From Eopsaltria australis (Eukaryota; Chordata; Aves; Passeriformes; Petroicidae): a DNA stretch of 64,000 bases. Under the pieces are notes generated by a model. It was not told the DNA's origin and did not search any database. It saw nothing but the letters and a program-made list of their open reading frames with translations. The stretch lies in contig JAVTVJ010000229.1 in assembly GCA_034509425.1 (NCBI GenBank), positions 806,001-870,000 of the forward strand, written 5' to 3'. Position numbers and translations under genes: made by a program. How positions within the stretch are numbered: position 1 is the stretch's first letter; every line of letters begins with the position of its first letter. Positions 50,222 to 63,021 of the stretch are shown in pieces.

Positions 50222-52919
50222 CTGCAGGCAACAGAGAGGAAAAGATCAGCCCTGGCATCTGGGATGCTCAGGAGCAGGTGAAGCCGGGAGCTCCTCAGCA
50301 GAGCCGAGGATTTGGCCAGCAACCCCCACTCCTTGCTGAGGTTTTTTGCTTGGGGTCACCAGTAGTGACCAGGAACTTTTACCATTCATGATTTCATCAA
50401 GACTCCACAGTGCCTATAGTGATGTGAATGTGAGAAGACATGTTCTACCCTCAGAAATAAAAATACAAATGTATTTCAAGGGACTTACAAAGAAAACCCC
50501 TGAGTGTGGCAGCTGCTCTTCCCAAGGACATCTGCACGGTGAAATGCAGTGAATTTTAGCAAACACAGCAAGGACAAGTGGTACAGGGGGAATGCAGCAC
50601 TTAAGGGACACCCAGAACCCCACTGAGGGTCTTTCCTGCTCCTCAGCACCCAATTTGGCCCATGTGCTCGCCCAGGCTGCTGTGACAGCAGCAGCACAAC
50701 CCTGCAGCAGTCAGGACTGACAGGAGCAGGGCTGGCCCATGGCTCACCTGGCCTCCTCCTCTCTGGATGTGGTGTGGGATGCAGCAGGAGCCCAGCTGGC
50801 TTCATCCCCAGACCCACCAAGAAGCGATGGATGCTTAAAAAGCACCGAAGACTCTAATTGGCAGAAGTCCTTCAATCTTTGCAGAGCTTAAAGCAAAGAG
50901 GCCTCTGGGGGTTGACAGTGGCCCTTTAAACTGCCATTAAAATATTTTACTGTTTTTAAAAAATCTTTATTCTAGGCAGCAGCACAATTTCCCCGTTTCT
51001 TGGCAGAGGAACAGAAAATGAGCGGTGCCTTCTGCCCTCTGAAATCCTTAATCACGGCGATGAGAGGTGGCTGGCAGGAGCCAGAGGGACGCCAGGAGCT
51101 CGGCACGTGGCTCCTGCCCTGGCCATGCCCTGCCCTGGCCGAGCAGTGCCCTCCAGGGCCATCTCAGCAGCAGGACAGGAAGAGGCTCTGCCGGCTCCTT
51201 TGCTCCTGGAAGCAGCAGGAAGGGTCAGTGCTTGCACACAGCAGCATTTAGTGCATTTAGCGGGGGCTGAGGGGTTTAAAGACCCCAAACCATTACCCAC
51301 CATCAGCCCCTCTTCAGCCACAAACACCACAAAAAACGTCCAGGGCCGTGAAAAACCCACACCAAGGGGTTTGAAAGGCACAAAAGAATGGTAAGACTAA
51401 TAAGGCTGATTTGCAAGAGTGAGGAAAATCTTAATTAACCTGAGCTTCTAATGCAGGCCCTTGGGCAAGCAGCCAGGTCTGCAGCCCTGCTGCACATCCC
51501 CTTCTCCCTGAGCAGGGGCTGCCGCAGTGGCCAGGGCCGGGGGACAGACACCAGCTATGGGAGGGTCCCCCCACTCCTGAGAGCTCAGCACAGCCATCCT
51601 TGCCTGGGACAGGGACCTGGATGCTGCCTGCACGGGCAGGACATGGCACGTCCCTCTGTCACCTTCCCACGCACCAGAGCTGGCCCCTTTTGCACAGGCA
51701 GATGGCTGGGGTGGCCAGAGGCAGCGATGTGGCACTCTCTGTGCTGTCACACCCCACTGAGGTGACCGGGCAGCTGGCACAGGCAGCAGCTGCTCTGCCA
51801 GCCACCGGCCCAGCCCCCTCCGGCCACTCGGCGTTTGTGTGCCGGCTGCGTCCCCGTGATGGATGGAGCTGACATGTTAAATTACTCAGGCTGGATGTCT
51901 TCAGAGAGCTGGTGACAGCGATATTGCATTTTCTGATTACCCAGCACTGAGCAGGATGTATAAATACAGGAGTTGTGAGACCCGGCGCAGGTCCCCAGCC
52001 CGCAGCGGAAGCGTCTCCTCTGACCCAACATGCAGTGCCAGAGGTCAGCCTGGCAGCACGAGCCTGGGACACACACACGGCTGCCAGGGAGGTGCTTGCA
52101 CACCTGCGTGCCATCCAGGATGCTGGAACTCATCTTGGTGGTGGTTTTGAGGATCTCAGAACCCAGCTGAGGCAACCTGGAGGACGCAGGGACGCTAATA
52201 CTCATGTAATCCTGCCATGGACCTGATTTCATGTTTAACTGGCCCCGATATTTGATCAAATCAGCCCAGTGAGACATTTACAACTGGGAAAACGCCTCCT
52301 CTTCCAGGTCCATAAGCAGCCTTGGCTGCTCACCAGGGCACGGGGCTGAGGATAATCATGATGGGGCCAAGGATTCTCAGGGCAGAGAGCACCCACTGAT
52401 TTACAAGGACAGCATCCAGGCAAAGCCAAGTAGTCCTGCCTGGTCAGCATTTCCTTTCCTTCAAAAACAGGGAGAAAACCACCAGGTATCAGGAAACAAA
52501 AATTGGTTGCAATCAGTTGCAAGTTGGAATTAGATGCTTAAAAGACAGAGAACAGGGAAACAACAATTTTGAAGTGCTGGGTATCAGTAATGCACTGGCA
52601 GCTCTCTCCAGCAGCTCCCACGGGGAGATACACCCTCGTTAGACCCAGTTTACTCCTGCTTTTGGGACTGGAGAAAACACAAAGCTCCCTTTTCTCCCCC
52701 AACCCCCATCTCCTGCCCATCTCGTTCACCAGGCAGTGGGGCAGGAGGTGGGCGGGGAAGGGGAGCTCAAGGAAGATGCTCTTGTTTCTAATCCTGTTTG
52801 CAGATTTACAAACTCATTAATCCCTTCAAATAGATCTCAGCTCAGCCAGGCGCCGGGGCAGGGCGCTTGTTCTGAGTGCAGCATTAATTTAGAGGGGAGC
52901 AAGGCGGGGTGCCAAGGCA

Positions 52920-53050
52920 AACACCTCGTTATGGTGTAATTAACGATGGTCCCGTTAATGCTGAGCAGGGATAAGGAAATAAAATTCAGGAATCAGTTAT
53001 CCCCAAAGACTTTTTGTTAGCTGAAGTCACGTGTATATTTTTAAAAGTGA
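52920..53050. promoter_or_regulatory. AT-rich candidate element with 7-bp inverted repeat
   Basis: Contains ATTAACG (52939-52945) and CGTTAAT (52953-52959), a perfect inverted pair with a 7-nt spacer, plus CACGTG-like TCACGTGTA. Homeodomain or MYB-like dimer sites are possible. Confidence 0.25.
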
Positions 53051-56000
53051 GGTTTTTGTCATTAAAGAGGAAATAAAAAGCAAACATGACATTTTTAATC
53101 CCTTCCCCGAAGCCAGGAGGTCGCAGAACATTTCAGGGAAAGAACTATAGATGTAAAAGGAATCAAAACTCAGCTAAAATAAAGAAATAAGTAACAGCAG
53201 CTATTTGGATAACTCCTATCTGAGGCCAAGCTGACCTCAGACACTTAATCCTGCCAAGCTGGATGTTATAATAGAAGTGGAAGCTTGGTTTTGTCCCCAG
53301 CAGTGCCACCTTGGGTGACATCATTGTGATCCCTCTGCCCTGCAGCCACTATCAATGGAAAAAAAGATTTTCTGCATCCTTTTCCTCCAGAAAAAGGGCA
53401 AACTCCTGCACATACCACGGAATTCAAGACCCACAACTTCCCTCATCAACCATGTTGGGTTCACCCCACTCCATCCTCACTCACCCCATGCAACATTGCC
53501 TTCTGGGTGTTCAACAAGGCCCTCTGTTCTCAGGCTGCCCAGTAAAACCTGGGTGAGGAATGTCCTCCCCAGCACAGCAGCAGAGTCCATGCACTAAGAG
53601 CTGGCAGGGCAATGCAATTAGCTAAGTGGAAATTTTCAGTTTAATTAATTTAACCCTGAAAAGAGCACCAGACAATTGAAAAAAAAAAAAAAAAATACCC
53701 AAATGTGGCCAGAGAAAGGTATATTAGATGCAGATTTAAGGAGGGAAAAAAAATACACAAACATTTTCTTTTGAAACTTACCCAGTCAACTCCAAAACCA
53801 TAAAAGTATAAAAAGAATCCTTTAAAACAAAACATCCTATGGCAGGGGTATGTTCACACACATTGGCTTCACTTACAGCTGAGGAAAACTCTTCTTCCTC
53901 TCTGATCTTCCCTCTTCCTTCTGTCCCTACCCAAAACACCCCAGCAGTGCAGGAGGTGCAACAACAAGGTGACAGCACCATGGGCTTCCAGTGTGAAAAA
54001 TCAGGATCTGATCCCAGACAGCAGCCCTTGCACAGCCTGAAGGGTTTTATTTTCACCAAGGACCAACTCAAAGAGCTGGATATGATGTTCTGACTCAGGT
54101 GAGGTGAAAGCTCCCAGGTGAACCAGAAAATCCTCACCAGCAAAATGTGACGCTCCACAGGCACCACGGAACAGTCAGACAGGGCAAGGTGGAAGCAGAG
54201 GTGTCCTGGCAAAAGCAGGGAGCACAGATGAGCCCATCTGAGCCTCAGCTCTCCTCCCTCAGGGAGCTTTGGGCAACTCAGGACACAGCCAAGACCTCCA
54301 AACCACAAGAAGTGCAGCCCCAGCAAGCAGCACAGCCCCATGAACACCACATCCCGTCTCAGGAGAAGGACCATTATGGGTTATTTCTTCCCAAATCCAG
54401 AGTGTTTTTAAAGCCCTGCCCCAGGAGAGGGCACCAGACCCCCTCTCTGCACACACCGGCCGCCCCCAAGGCCACCTCCCGGCCCCGGGGCTGGGCACAC
54501 AGCATGGTCCATCACCCAAACCCACACCTCAGTGCCTGCCCCGCTGCCTCTCCCCGGGGCATTGCCTCCCGGTTCTGGGGCAGCTAGGTCAGGATGCTCC
54601 GGAGCTGCATTTCAGGATCAATAAACCCTCTGGAATGCAGCATCCTTCCCTTCAATGCTGCCAGCCCCCAGCAGAGAAGAGACCTCTTCCTTCCAGCCCA
54701 CCCCTCCCACCCTCAGCTCTCTCCATCCTCGCTCTCCCTCAATTATTTATAAGCTCTGAATGTGCTTCACTCCTTAGAAGTGTTTAGGGAGAAAGGTTGT
54801 ATGAAAGAGGCATTAGACAAAATAAAGTTATATGGCACTGTAAATAGAGAGGGTGGTGTGGTTTGGTGTTTTTTGTTTTTTTTAAAGTCAATCTTCTTGG
54901 AAAAGCAGCACCTTTCCCAGAGCTGCTGGCAACACTCAGGGCAAAATCAGATTTAATGAGGAGCAATGGGCAGCAGCTTAAGCACACTCAGAGCAGGGAA
55001 GTGAAGCAAGGCAAAGTTTATCCCAGCTTCGTTTCCCTTGGGCTGGGGGTCGGGTTGCTCTGTGGTTTGGATGGTTTATCCCATCCTTCTGAAGGAGCAG
55101 CACTCGGAAACCCTTTCAGAGCCTTCCCATAGAGGAGGAAATCCTTCTGCTGTGTGCAGTTCCTGCGGGGAGAGCGCTCCAGCTGCAGGGCTTTGATGAG
55201 GTTAAACATTAATTAAATCAAACCACAAGAAAATAATTACACACATGCATCCATCAGGCTGACTTGTCACTACCCAGAAACAAAGTTGGATGCAAACTCC
55301 ATCAGCGGAACTGTCACGCGGCCGTTAGGAGGAAATGAATGCATCCCAAATGGACAATTTCATTTATGGGGAGGAAAAAAAAAGTCTCATGGATTGCAAT
55401 GGATTAATGAGGCAAAGAGTTTATGCTTGCAACTGGATGGAAAATGTAAACATCCTGAGTTGTGGTATCATCCTTTACCCTGAAGAGTTGTTTGCACTCC
55501 AGCCGCTTGTCTGCCGGAGGCACAGGTAACCACAGGCTGCAAAAACAAAACCTCTGGCACAGAAGAAAAAGGAAAAGGGCAGGGAAAGGCACAGATCAGC
55601 TCAGCAACAGTGCCTAGCCACCACAACAAGCAGAAAGATATTTAAATTAAGAGGAAAAGAGGATGGATGGGATGGGGCTATTTGGAGCGAGATCTCCACT
55701 GGAGATGTTGGAACTGCCTGGCTTTTTGGGGATTTCTGATGACTGAGAGCTTAAAATCTCTTTTTTAGGGTGTGCTGGTGAGGGAATCCACCAGCTGGGG
55801 ACACTGGGAGTCAGAGTCCCCTCCTGAAGCCCGTGGAGTACATTCTGCCTCAGGCTCCTCATCCCTCACAGACACTGGGTACAAATCAATCTCATGTTCT
55901 CATACTGAGGAAACCAGTGGAGAGAAATGGAGAGACACCAAGGGTGCCCTTGTCCTGATAGCCACTGACTGTTCCCGTGGTCACTAATAGGCAGAGGAAA

Positions 56001-56220
56001 CCTGGGGAGGTGGGAAATGGGGTGGGGGTGTCTCCAGAGACTGGGGACAAGCCAGGCTGGCTCAGGGCCACACTCTGCTCCCACACAGCCAGAGGCTCTG
56101 CCTGCAGCTGGGCTTTGTGTCTCCTCCTAAGCTCAGCTGCAAGGATTAACTGACTTGTTCCATTAGTGGCCAAAAAGCCTCTTACCTTCAGGCAGCTCAA
56201 AAATGAAATAAGAACACACC

Positions 56221-56248
<28 letters not shown>
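56221..56248. repeat. Poly(A) run of 28
   Basis: Pure A run. There is no recognisable retroelement body immediately upstream, so it is simple sequence, not a clear retroposon tail. Confidence 0.95.
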
Positions 56249-56252
<4 letters not shown>

Positions 56253-57118
56253 CTGGAGCAGGGAATCAGGGAAACTTTGCCTGACAGTCCCCATGGACCC
56301 TAGAGCACCCACACTGAAACCCAGAGACACGTATTTGAATAACTACTAGAAAACAAACCAAATAATTTAAACCAGTTAAAGAGTCAGAACATTTTCTTCA
56401 CACTAAGTAAATAATTTATGGGCAGAGCTATAGTAAAAAAAAAAAAAAAAAGCCCTCTCCAGGCCTGTATTGCAGGAAAACAGATCAGGAATAAAAGATC
56501 ACATTTCAGACTCATAAATAAATGAAAAACAAAACCAAAAGTAAACAGAAAGAAAAGTATTTCCTTCCCAGCTCCCAGAGCTGACACAAAGACACTCAGT
56601 GCAGATCATGGCCAAAGGACCTTCATCCCCATCATCCCTGAAGGGATCTGATGTCTCCTCCTCCTCCACAGATGGAAATCTGGACCCAAACCCTTGTCAC
56701 AGCCTTTTGTGTGGTACAACCTTTAGATCCACAAAAGCTGCTCCCACCCTCTGTGTAGCTCCTAAAGCCCCTAAGCACTGGGAAAGCAGAAAGAAGAGAG
56801 GTTCCAGTGATGTGAGTTACAGCCAAAATGAATTTTACCCCTTCACAAAACTAAAGCTTGACAAGAAAACTCTATTTCACTGTGTTTTCGCTGGGGCAGC
56901 TGACAGGGACTCTGGGCTTGCAGCACAACCCCTGGGAGGGGACACAATGTGACATAACTCACAGGCACCTCCACCAGCCCACCCAGAGGATGCTGCACGG
57001 GGTTTGTCCCTCTCTCACCCCACCACAGAGGAGCTCTGGTGTCCCCACGCTCAGCAGTGAGGCTGAGGAGGCTCTCACCTTCCTCCCCAGCCAAGCTCCC
57101 CTGTCCATGGCCACCTAC

Positions 57119-57268
57119 CTCGGGGGCGGCTGCGGCGTTTCCGTCGGCCCACGGAGGTGCTGCGCAGCGCGGGCTGCAGCTGCCCGATCTCGATGGGCGT
57201 GTTGGTGCGGAAGCTCTCCTTGAACTTCTGCATCAGGGACTCCACCGTCTCCTGCGTCACCTCAGGAG
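57119..57268 (-). CDS. ASTN2: ASTN2 exon A: cytoplasmic-loop segment with basic cluster
   Basis: First ASTN2 coding exon in the window, 150 bp. The acceptor AG is at 57270-57269 and the donor GT at 57118-57117 (context GAG|GTAGGT). Two bases finish a codon begun in the previous, unseen exon. Then come 49 codons starting PEVTQETVESLMQKFKESF, and one final G that makes a Gly codon with the next exon. The segment contains NTPIEIGQLQP and ends in the very basic RRKRRSRPR. In the known two-pass topology this part lies in the cytoplasm between the two membrane helices, so the basic run is more likely a trafficking or juxtamembrane signal than a furin site. The exon is phase 1-1, so skipping it would keep the frame. 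ASTN2 isoforms differing by about 50 residues in this region are known in mammals. The exon is rich in CpG. Confidence 0.93.
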
Positions 57269-58439
57269 CTGCAACACCAGCAAAGGGGCTCTGGTTAGAA
57301 ATCAGGTGGACCACCAAGTCCCCACTGCCCTTAAAAATCTTTCCTTGTGCAAGCCGGAGTTGAGTTCCGGGGCAGGAGCTCTGCCAACTCCCTCTGATTT
57401 CACCCACAGGGACCCATCCAGCATTTTTAAGATCCTACCAAAGCCACCAAAACTAGAAAATTGGGTCATTCCTCTCCTCCATGTGCTGCCATACTGGGAG
57501 ACAGAGGGAGAGCATCCATGCAGCCACACCAGGCAGCAGAGAAAGAGGGATCAAACCCCTGCCTGAGTCAAGTGCCAGCAGTGGGAACCATTTCAGGAAA
57601 GCTCCAGAAAGAGAGGGAGCTAAGGGACCAGCTGTGTTATGTCTTTGAATTTTCCAGTCCCAGGCTCCCCCAGGAACCACAGATCAGAGACAGAGCTCCC
57701 CAAAGCCCCTGACGTTTACGGCAGGCACAGCTGAATCCTGCAGTGTCAGATGCCCCAGCAGGCAGCACCACATGAGGAAAAAATACATCCAGAGCAGGGA
57801 AGGGTCTCCAAAGAGCACCCAGTCCCATCCCCACAGCACACATCCCACCCGAGGTGCCAGGGAAGGATGCTGTGGCAGCACAGGGGTGGCTCAGCCTCCC
57901 ACTGCCATGCTCACAGGGGGAAACCAGACCCTGCAGCTCCCTCACGTGTGGCAGGGCCTCCCCTGAACAGATGGAGAGTTCTCCAGACCTTGGGGCTGTG
58001 TGAGACTGGGCTCATGGAGGTGCAGCAGGGAGCTCTGGAGAGGCTTGCACGGCTGAAATTTATTTACCAAAAGGAGGCCAGGAGGAGAGCACAGGAAGGA
58101 GGAGGAGGAGGAGGGGACCGTGCCTTCAGTGAGCAGCAAGGTCACAGCGGTCTCATGGCCCCTGCTTGGCTGATGGGACTGTGGTGATTGTACCCATCTG
58201 GCCACCACGCTGGCACAGCCACCCCGAGGCAGCTGCTCCTGTGCCTGTCAGCGGAGGAAATGCCAAGAGGGGGGGAGTGGGGAGGAAGGGGGGGGGTCCC
58301 TCGGCCACTGGGTGTTTGGGATGATGCTACAAATACTGCAGGAACTGGGAGCAAAGAGTTGGTGCATCTCAGGGCTCTGCACAGCTCAGGTGTGCCAGCA
58401 CATCGGTGGCTTCTCTGTGCCCCTGAGCTCAGGGGTTTG

Positions 58440-58577
58440 GAGAAAGGAAATGGGAAAGGGAAGCAGGAGGGAGGAGAGAAAAGTAAAAGAGGAGAAGAAA
58501 AGAAAAAAAAAGAAGGAAAGGGAAGGGAAAAATAAAAAAGAAAGGGAAAGGAGGGAAAATGAGAAATGAGAAAAGAC
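58440..58577. repeat. Purine-rich tract, about 138 bp
   Basis: Almost entirely A and G on the plus strand, with about six pyrimidines. On the ASTN2 sense strand it is a polypyrimidine tract. Such tracts can form triplex DNA. Confidence 0.85.
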
Positions 58578-58954
58578 CCTTGTTGACATGATCTCAGCAG
58601 GCAGAGTTTGGTATGGGTGGGCAGCATAGAGAAAACCCTCAGTGACAAGTAAAAGACAGCAGAGTTTCAACTGTGTGAGCATGAGGGGTGAAGGATGAAG
58701 GGAGAGCCCTTCGTGCACTGCCAGCAGTGCCAAAAGGGAGAGAGAAGAGACCACTGCACCATAACGGAATGAGACAGCACTTGCTAGGGCTGCTCATCAC
58801 ACCCCAAGAGAGACAGTCCACTGGAAACCAAACTGCCCTCTGGGCCTCCCCACAGCAGCCCTCGGAGGGTTTAACTGGTCAGATGGGAAGAAGCACTTCT
58901 GTGGGGCACACAGTGACCTTAATAATTTGCTTTAACTACAGGCCAGCCCTGAAT

Positions 58955-59014
58955 CAGTCAGGCAGCTGGATTAGATGACCCTCGTAGATCACTTCCAACT
59001 GAACTATTCTGTCC
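58955..59014 (+). mobile_element. CR1 LINE 3' tail fragment
   Basis: Plus-strand remnant: GGCAGCTGGATTAGATGACC, then AGATCACTTCCAACTGAACT and ATTCTGTCC. Short and diverged. Confidence 0.75.
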
Positions 59015-59728
59015 TACACAACCCTGCAAGCCCTGCCTGGCCTGCCTGTGTCACACATGGGCTCAGCCAGCAGCTCCTGGCACCTCCACAGCACCCACAC
59101 GCTGCTCCCCTCCCTGGCACGACACAGCCACGTCAGCAGTGCCCAGGCACCAGCTCCTCCCAGTGCTGGCCGAACTCGACACATCTCAGAGGCACCAGGA
59201 CTGTCCTCCCCTTGAGCAGAGCTTGCCAAACGCCTTCTCTCCCCTCCCCGGCTTCCAGGATAGATCCACCCGGGCTGCTGAGCTCACATCTTCGTCACCG
59301 TGCTGAGAGATCCTCCAGCCTGGCAGAGGTGGTGAGATCCACCCCGAGGTTTGGCACGAGGCTATGATCTCCATCTCCCCCCATCCCACAGCAAAGCCTT
59401 CGGCAGCACAACCAGCCCAGGAGCAGGCTGGAGCAGGGGAGTCACGAGGCTCTCCGGCCCCCGCAAAATCAGCTTCCCTCTCTGGCAGCACTTTGAGGAC
59501 ACAGCTGAAGGTCACCCTACCTTTGCAAAGCACAGCGCACATTCCTGACGAACACCTCCCTCCTGTCCACCCCCATATTCTATTTGAAAAGCGATTTGTT
59601 CTCCTTATGGCTCCCCTATTCGTTTGCACATCTCCCACAAAACAATTCCTACCCCAAGCCATTCTCTCCTCCTTCCTTTCTGCTGGCACAAATTGCAGTG
59701 GGAAAATATGTTGTTTGGCTTAAAAATT

Positions 59729-59750
59729 ACAACAACAACAACAACAAAAA
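59729..59750. repeat. AAC trinucleotide repeat
   Basis: ACAACAACA-type run, about 6 units, followed by an A run. Confidence 0.9.
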
Positions 59751-61664
59751 AAGTAGTCATCAACTGAACAATATGAGCAATGTTTGGGTAAAAATACTTT
59801 GCAATGGGGATGGGAAGCAGCAGCATTCGTTCCAGCACAGCCAGGAGCGCTGCACCCTCCCAAACACCCAGGCTGGGTATGAGGGGCTGTTCTGGGGAGA
59901 TGCCATAAGCAGGGTCTCACCATCCCAGGAGGGATTCCCCATATCAGAGTCCCAAGCTTGGATCAGTGCAACCACCCACAAACCCTGTTTGAGAGATGAA
60001 CTGTCTGTGAGCCCCCACCAGCTGCACTTGGATGTTGTCTCCACTATTCCAAGACATTCTCAAGGCACTGCAAAACCCCTTTGATTGTGCAACCTGTTCC
60101 CAGCCAGCAAAGGCAGGTGGTGATGGAAATACCCCAAAGCTCTCAGCTTTGCTGAGGTGTTTTAGTCTTCAGACATGGCCTTGAGGACCCCAGCAAAGCA
60201 GGTTCCCCCCAAACCAGGCTCAAACCTCATGGTGCCATTGGGTGGTGGGAGAGCTGCACAGTCCCACAGCTTGGGTTTTCCATCTCATTAATACAGAACA
60301 GTGAGGTTTGAGGTGTGCAAAGGTGCCAGCTTTCCTGAGTCTCAAAGTCTGTGGTGTCTGGCTTAAAGGCTCTTCTCCCAGAGCCACAGCCATCCCTGCT
60401 CTCCTCACACAATTCCTGCACTCCCACAGCTGCCAGAGGATGACTGGCAAGGCAGCAGCAGCTTCTATCAGAGCTTCCCACGCTAGGTATGGACTAAAAC
60501 ATATTTTTATAAAATACAGTTCTTTAAGCATCTGGTTTTCCCATTCCTCTCTTTGATTTCTGGCTGCCAGAAGGCAAGGTATCGATCCCTCAATATTAAC
60601 AGTGGCCACAAGGCTCCCGGAGTTTTAAGGAGAGGAATAACTTCAGAGCATCTCAAGAGCTGCTCGACTGAGCATTTCACAACAAGACAAACTCAATCAA
60701 GAATTAAAGGGGAAAAGGTTGGGCACAATTAGAAGCCAGGATCAATGAGGTTTTTACCTCCTGACTTGCATGGCCACGTTTAGGATGCAGCCCCATCACC
60801 TCACACATTGGCTCTTCTCAAAGACTCTCCTTCCCTTTCACTGACTACTTCCAGTATTTTTTCAAATAATCTGCTTTTTCTGGGCACAGGGCAGGAGATT
60901 CTCCTGGGAGCCACTGACGTGGGCTCTAAAGGTCTAATACATCACCATGTCCCTAACACACCACAGGAACACCAGGCACGTGCAACACAGTTTAATAACG
61001 TTATAATTGTTTCCTCCAAATCAACCCCCTGATATTCAGCAAGCTCATTTTGATGTTTCTGGATCAATATTTCAGAAATTTCTGTTCTACAAAGTATTTC
61101 AAGGAATTGACTTTCCGATCCTATTTTGGAACAAGCATAAATTTCACAATACTGGAAGTTTTCCACATGGTGGAAACCCTGATTTCTCACCAGCTCTAAA
61201 TAATGGGTGTTTGTTGCTTTTTGAAGCATGAAATAACTAACGGTGTTTGTTCTGAGACTGGGATGTGGACTGATTTTCAACAGTGCCACCCTGAAGGTAC
61301 CGAGCTCCACAAAGCACAGAGCTTTAGCAGCATAAAATTAGGTAATTACACTGATGCTGATGTGATGACAGTGGGAGAGATTTGTACAACAGCTCCGCAG
61401 AGGAAAACACATCTGGAGAGCGACACCCTGCCACAGAGCACGGGGAACATGGCAAAGGCAGGAGAAACACTGGGAGCTTCACCTCTCCGTGCATTTCTCC
61501 AGCCACCAAACCTCTCTCGAGCAGGAGAGCCTGTCCCTTTTGGTGCCCTGATCTCCAGCAGTCCATGTCAAGTGCCTCATGCAGCCACTGTGTCCAAGAA
61601 ACAGAGGGAAGGTGCTGGTTGCATTCCACAACCAACTCAGGACATAAATATCTGCTTTATTCAA

Positions 61665-61688
61665 ATACATACATACATATATATATAA

Positions 61689-61719
<31 letters not shown>

Positions 61720-61771
61720 CTTTTATTTAAATATATATCTCTCTCCATATATGGATATATATATATATAAA
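61665..61771. repeat. Complex AT/CA microsatellite
   Basis: ATAC, AT, CA and AT blocks in succession, with a 26-bp non-repetitive interruption near 61720-61746. Confidence 0.93.
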
Positions 61772-62137
61772 CATCAAAAGGAAGCATAAATTACCACACA
61801 GAACAGTACACTGGGGGACCAAGCACCTCCTGCAATGCCTCCATCTCCAAACTGTACTTAGATGAACCCTTCAGGGGAAACGCCACCCATGGCACCGTGT
61901 GCCTTGTCACAGCTGGCCCCCAGCCCAGCCCTGCCATCACAGCATGAGGGAGGATTAATCCATCTCTAAAAAGCTCTCTTACATAGTGGGGTTTTCTCAC
62001 ACAGCAACAGAGGGAGAGAGGAACCCAGGAGCATTTTGAAAACAGCCTTGTATTCCATGTCAACTTTTTCTTTCTTCTCTCTCCAGGCCCTTTTTTGTTG
62101 AGTTTTAAAATAGAGGGTGTATACATCTTTTTAGCAC

Positions 62138-62179
62138 AGCTATTAATACATAGCTATTAATACACAGCTATTAATACAT
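62138..62179. repeat. 14-bp tandem triplicate
   Basis: Three copies of AGCTATTAATACAT, the middle one ending in C, followed by further ATTAAT-rich sequence. Confidence 0.9.
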
Positions 62180-62651
62180 TAATAGATTATTATATACATT
62201 AATAAATCTGTCGTTACAAAAATAGATCTTTGTACGCAAAAGTCTGATTTCAATTGCAAATTGGAGGGGGAGGGAAGCAAAAGAAGAGATAAAGTTTTAT
62301 TCAAGATGTCTCCTTTGAAGGAAACTGAACAAATGTACTTTCCTCCTTCATATATTCATGAGATGACTGCTTCCCTACCCCGTTCTCCACCACCCTCAGC
62401 TCCGGGCTCGGAGCCAGCACAGCCCTTATCTGGTACGAGGCAGGGAAAAAAAAGTCCTGATAGGATCAGAAGTTTTCAGTAGTTTAACAAATCTGGGAAA
62501 AAGTCTCCATTGGGTTCTAATAAAGCCTTAGGAGCTTGAAGGGAAAGGGGATGCTGGGAAAGGCTGGTGTGCAGTGGGAAGGAAATGGAGAACAGCGTCC
62601 TGCAGTGGGGACAGGGACTCCAGGGCACTTCAAAACCCTTCTGGACACACA

Positions 62652-62657
62652 CCCACC
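62652..62657. repeat. Target-site duplication, left copy
   Basis: CCCACC immediately before the LTR start, identical to 63241-63246. Confidence 0.8.
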
Positions 62658-62963
62658 TGTAGCGGTGGTTCCGAACCAGGAAAGACAAGGACTTCTGGTG
62701 GAATGTTCCACAGACAGAGAGTTTCCCCCCAAAACTGCCAGAGACAGTGGTTTGGACCACCAAGCCACGAACCCCAAGTTCCTGCTATTAGTTCCTTGAT
62801 TTGTCTGTTATGTTTCCCCGTTTTGGGAATTTCCCTGTCACTCCCTTGTTCATTCGTTGTTCTCTCTTCCCCCCTCCCCTCCCTAAACCCCATTCGACCA
62901 TGCACCCCGGCCCCTCCCCTGTATTGCCCCTTTGCCCTCAGTTTATTGGATGTTGTTCCTCCC

Positions 62964-62970
62964 TTAAATA
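62964..62970 (+). promoter_or_regulatory. TATA-like box of the solo LTR
   Basis: TTAAATA lies about 55 bp before the AATAAA signal, the usual U3/R arrangement. Whether this LTR promoter is active cannot be seen. Confidence 0.5.
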
Positions 62971-63021
62971 CCCATGTAATGAGCTGTTCTGGGCTCTTGG
63001 TCCCTGTGCTCCCTTGGGGGT

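Larger units (their letters stand above)
50222..57118 (-). other. ASTN2 intron A-B (6,897 bp)
   Basis: GT-AG intron bounded by donor 57118 and acceptor AG 50223-50222. Apart from a 28-A run (56221-56248), other short homopolymer runs and an AT-rich patch near 52920-53050 with a 7-bp inverted repeat, I see mostly anonymous sequence. No second gene or large transposon fragment is recognisable. Confidence 0.8.

Noticed and set aside
57119..57145. Furin cleavage site at RRKRR
   Set aside because: Known topology puts this segment in the cytoplasm, where furin does not act.
59186..59689. Minus-strand open frame of 167 residues, considered as an upstream ASTN2 exon
   Set aside because: Does not resemble the ASTN2 loop or first membrane helix and shows no matching splice sites.
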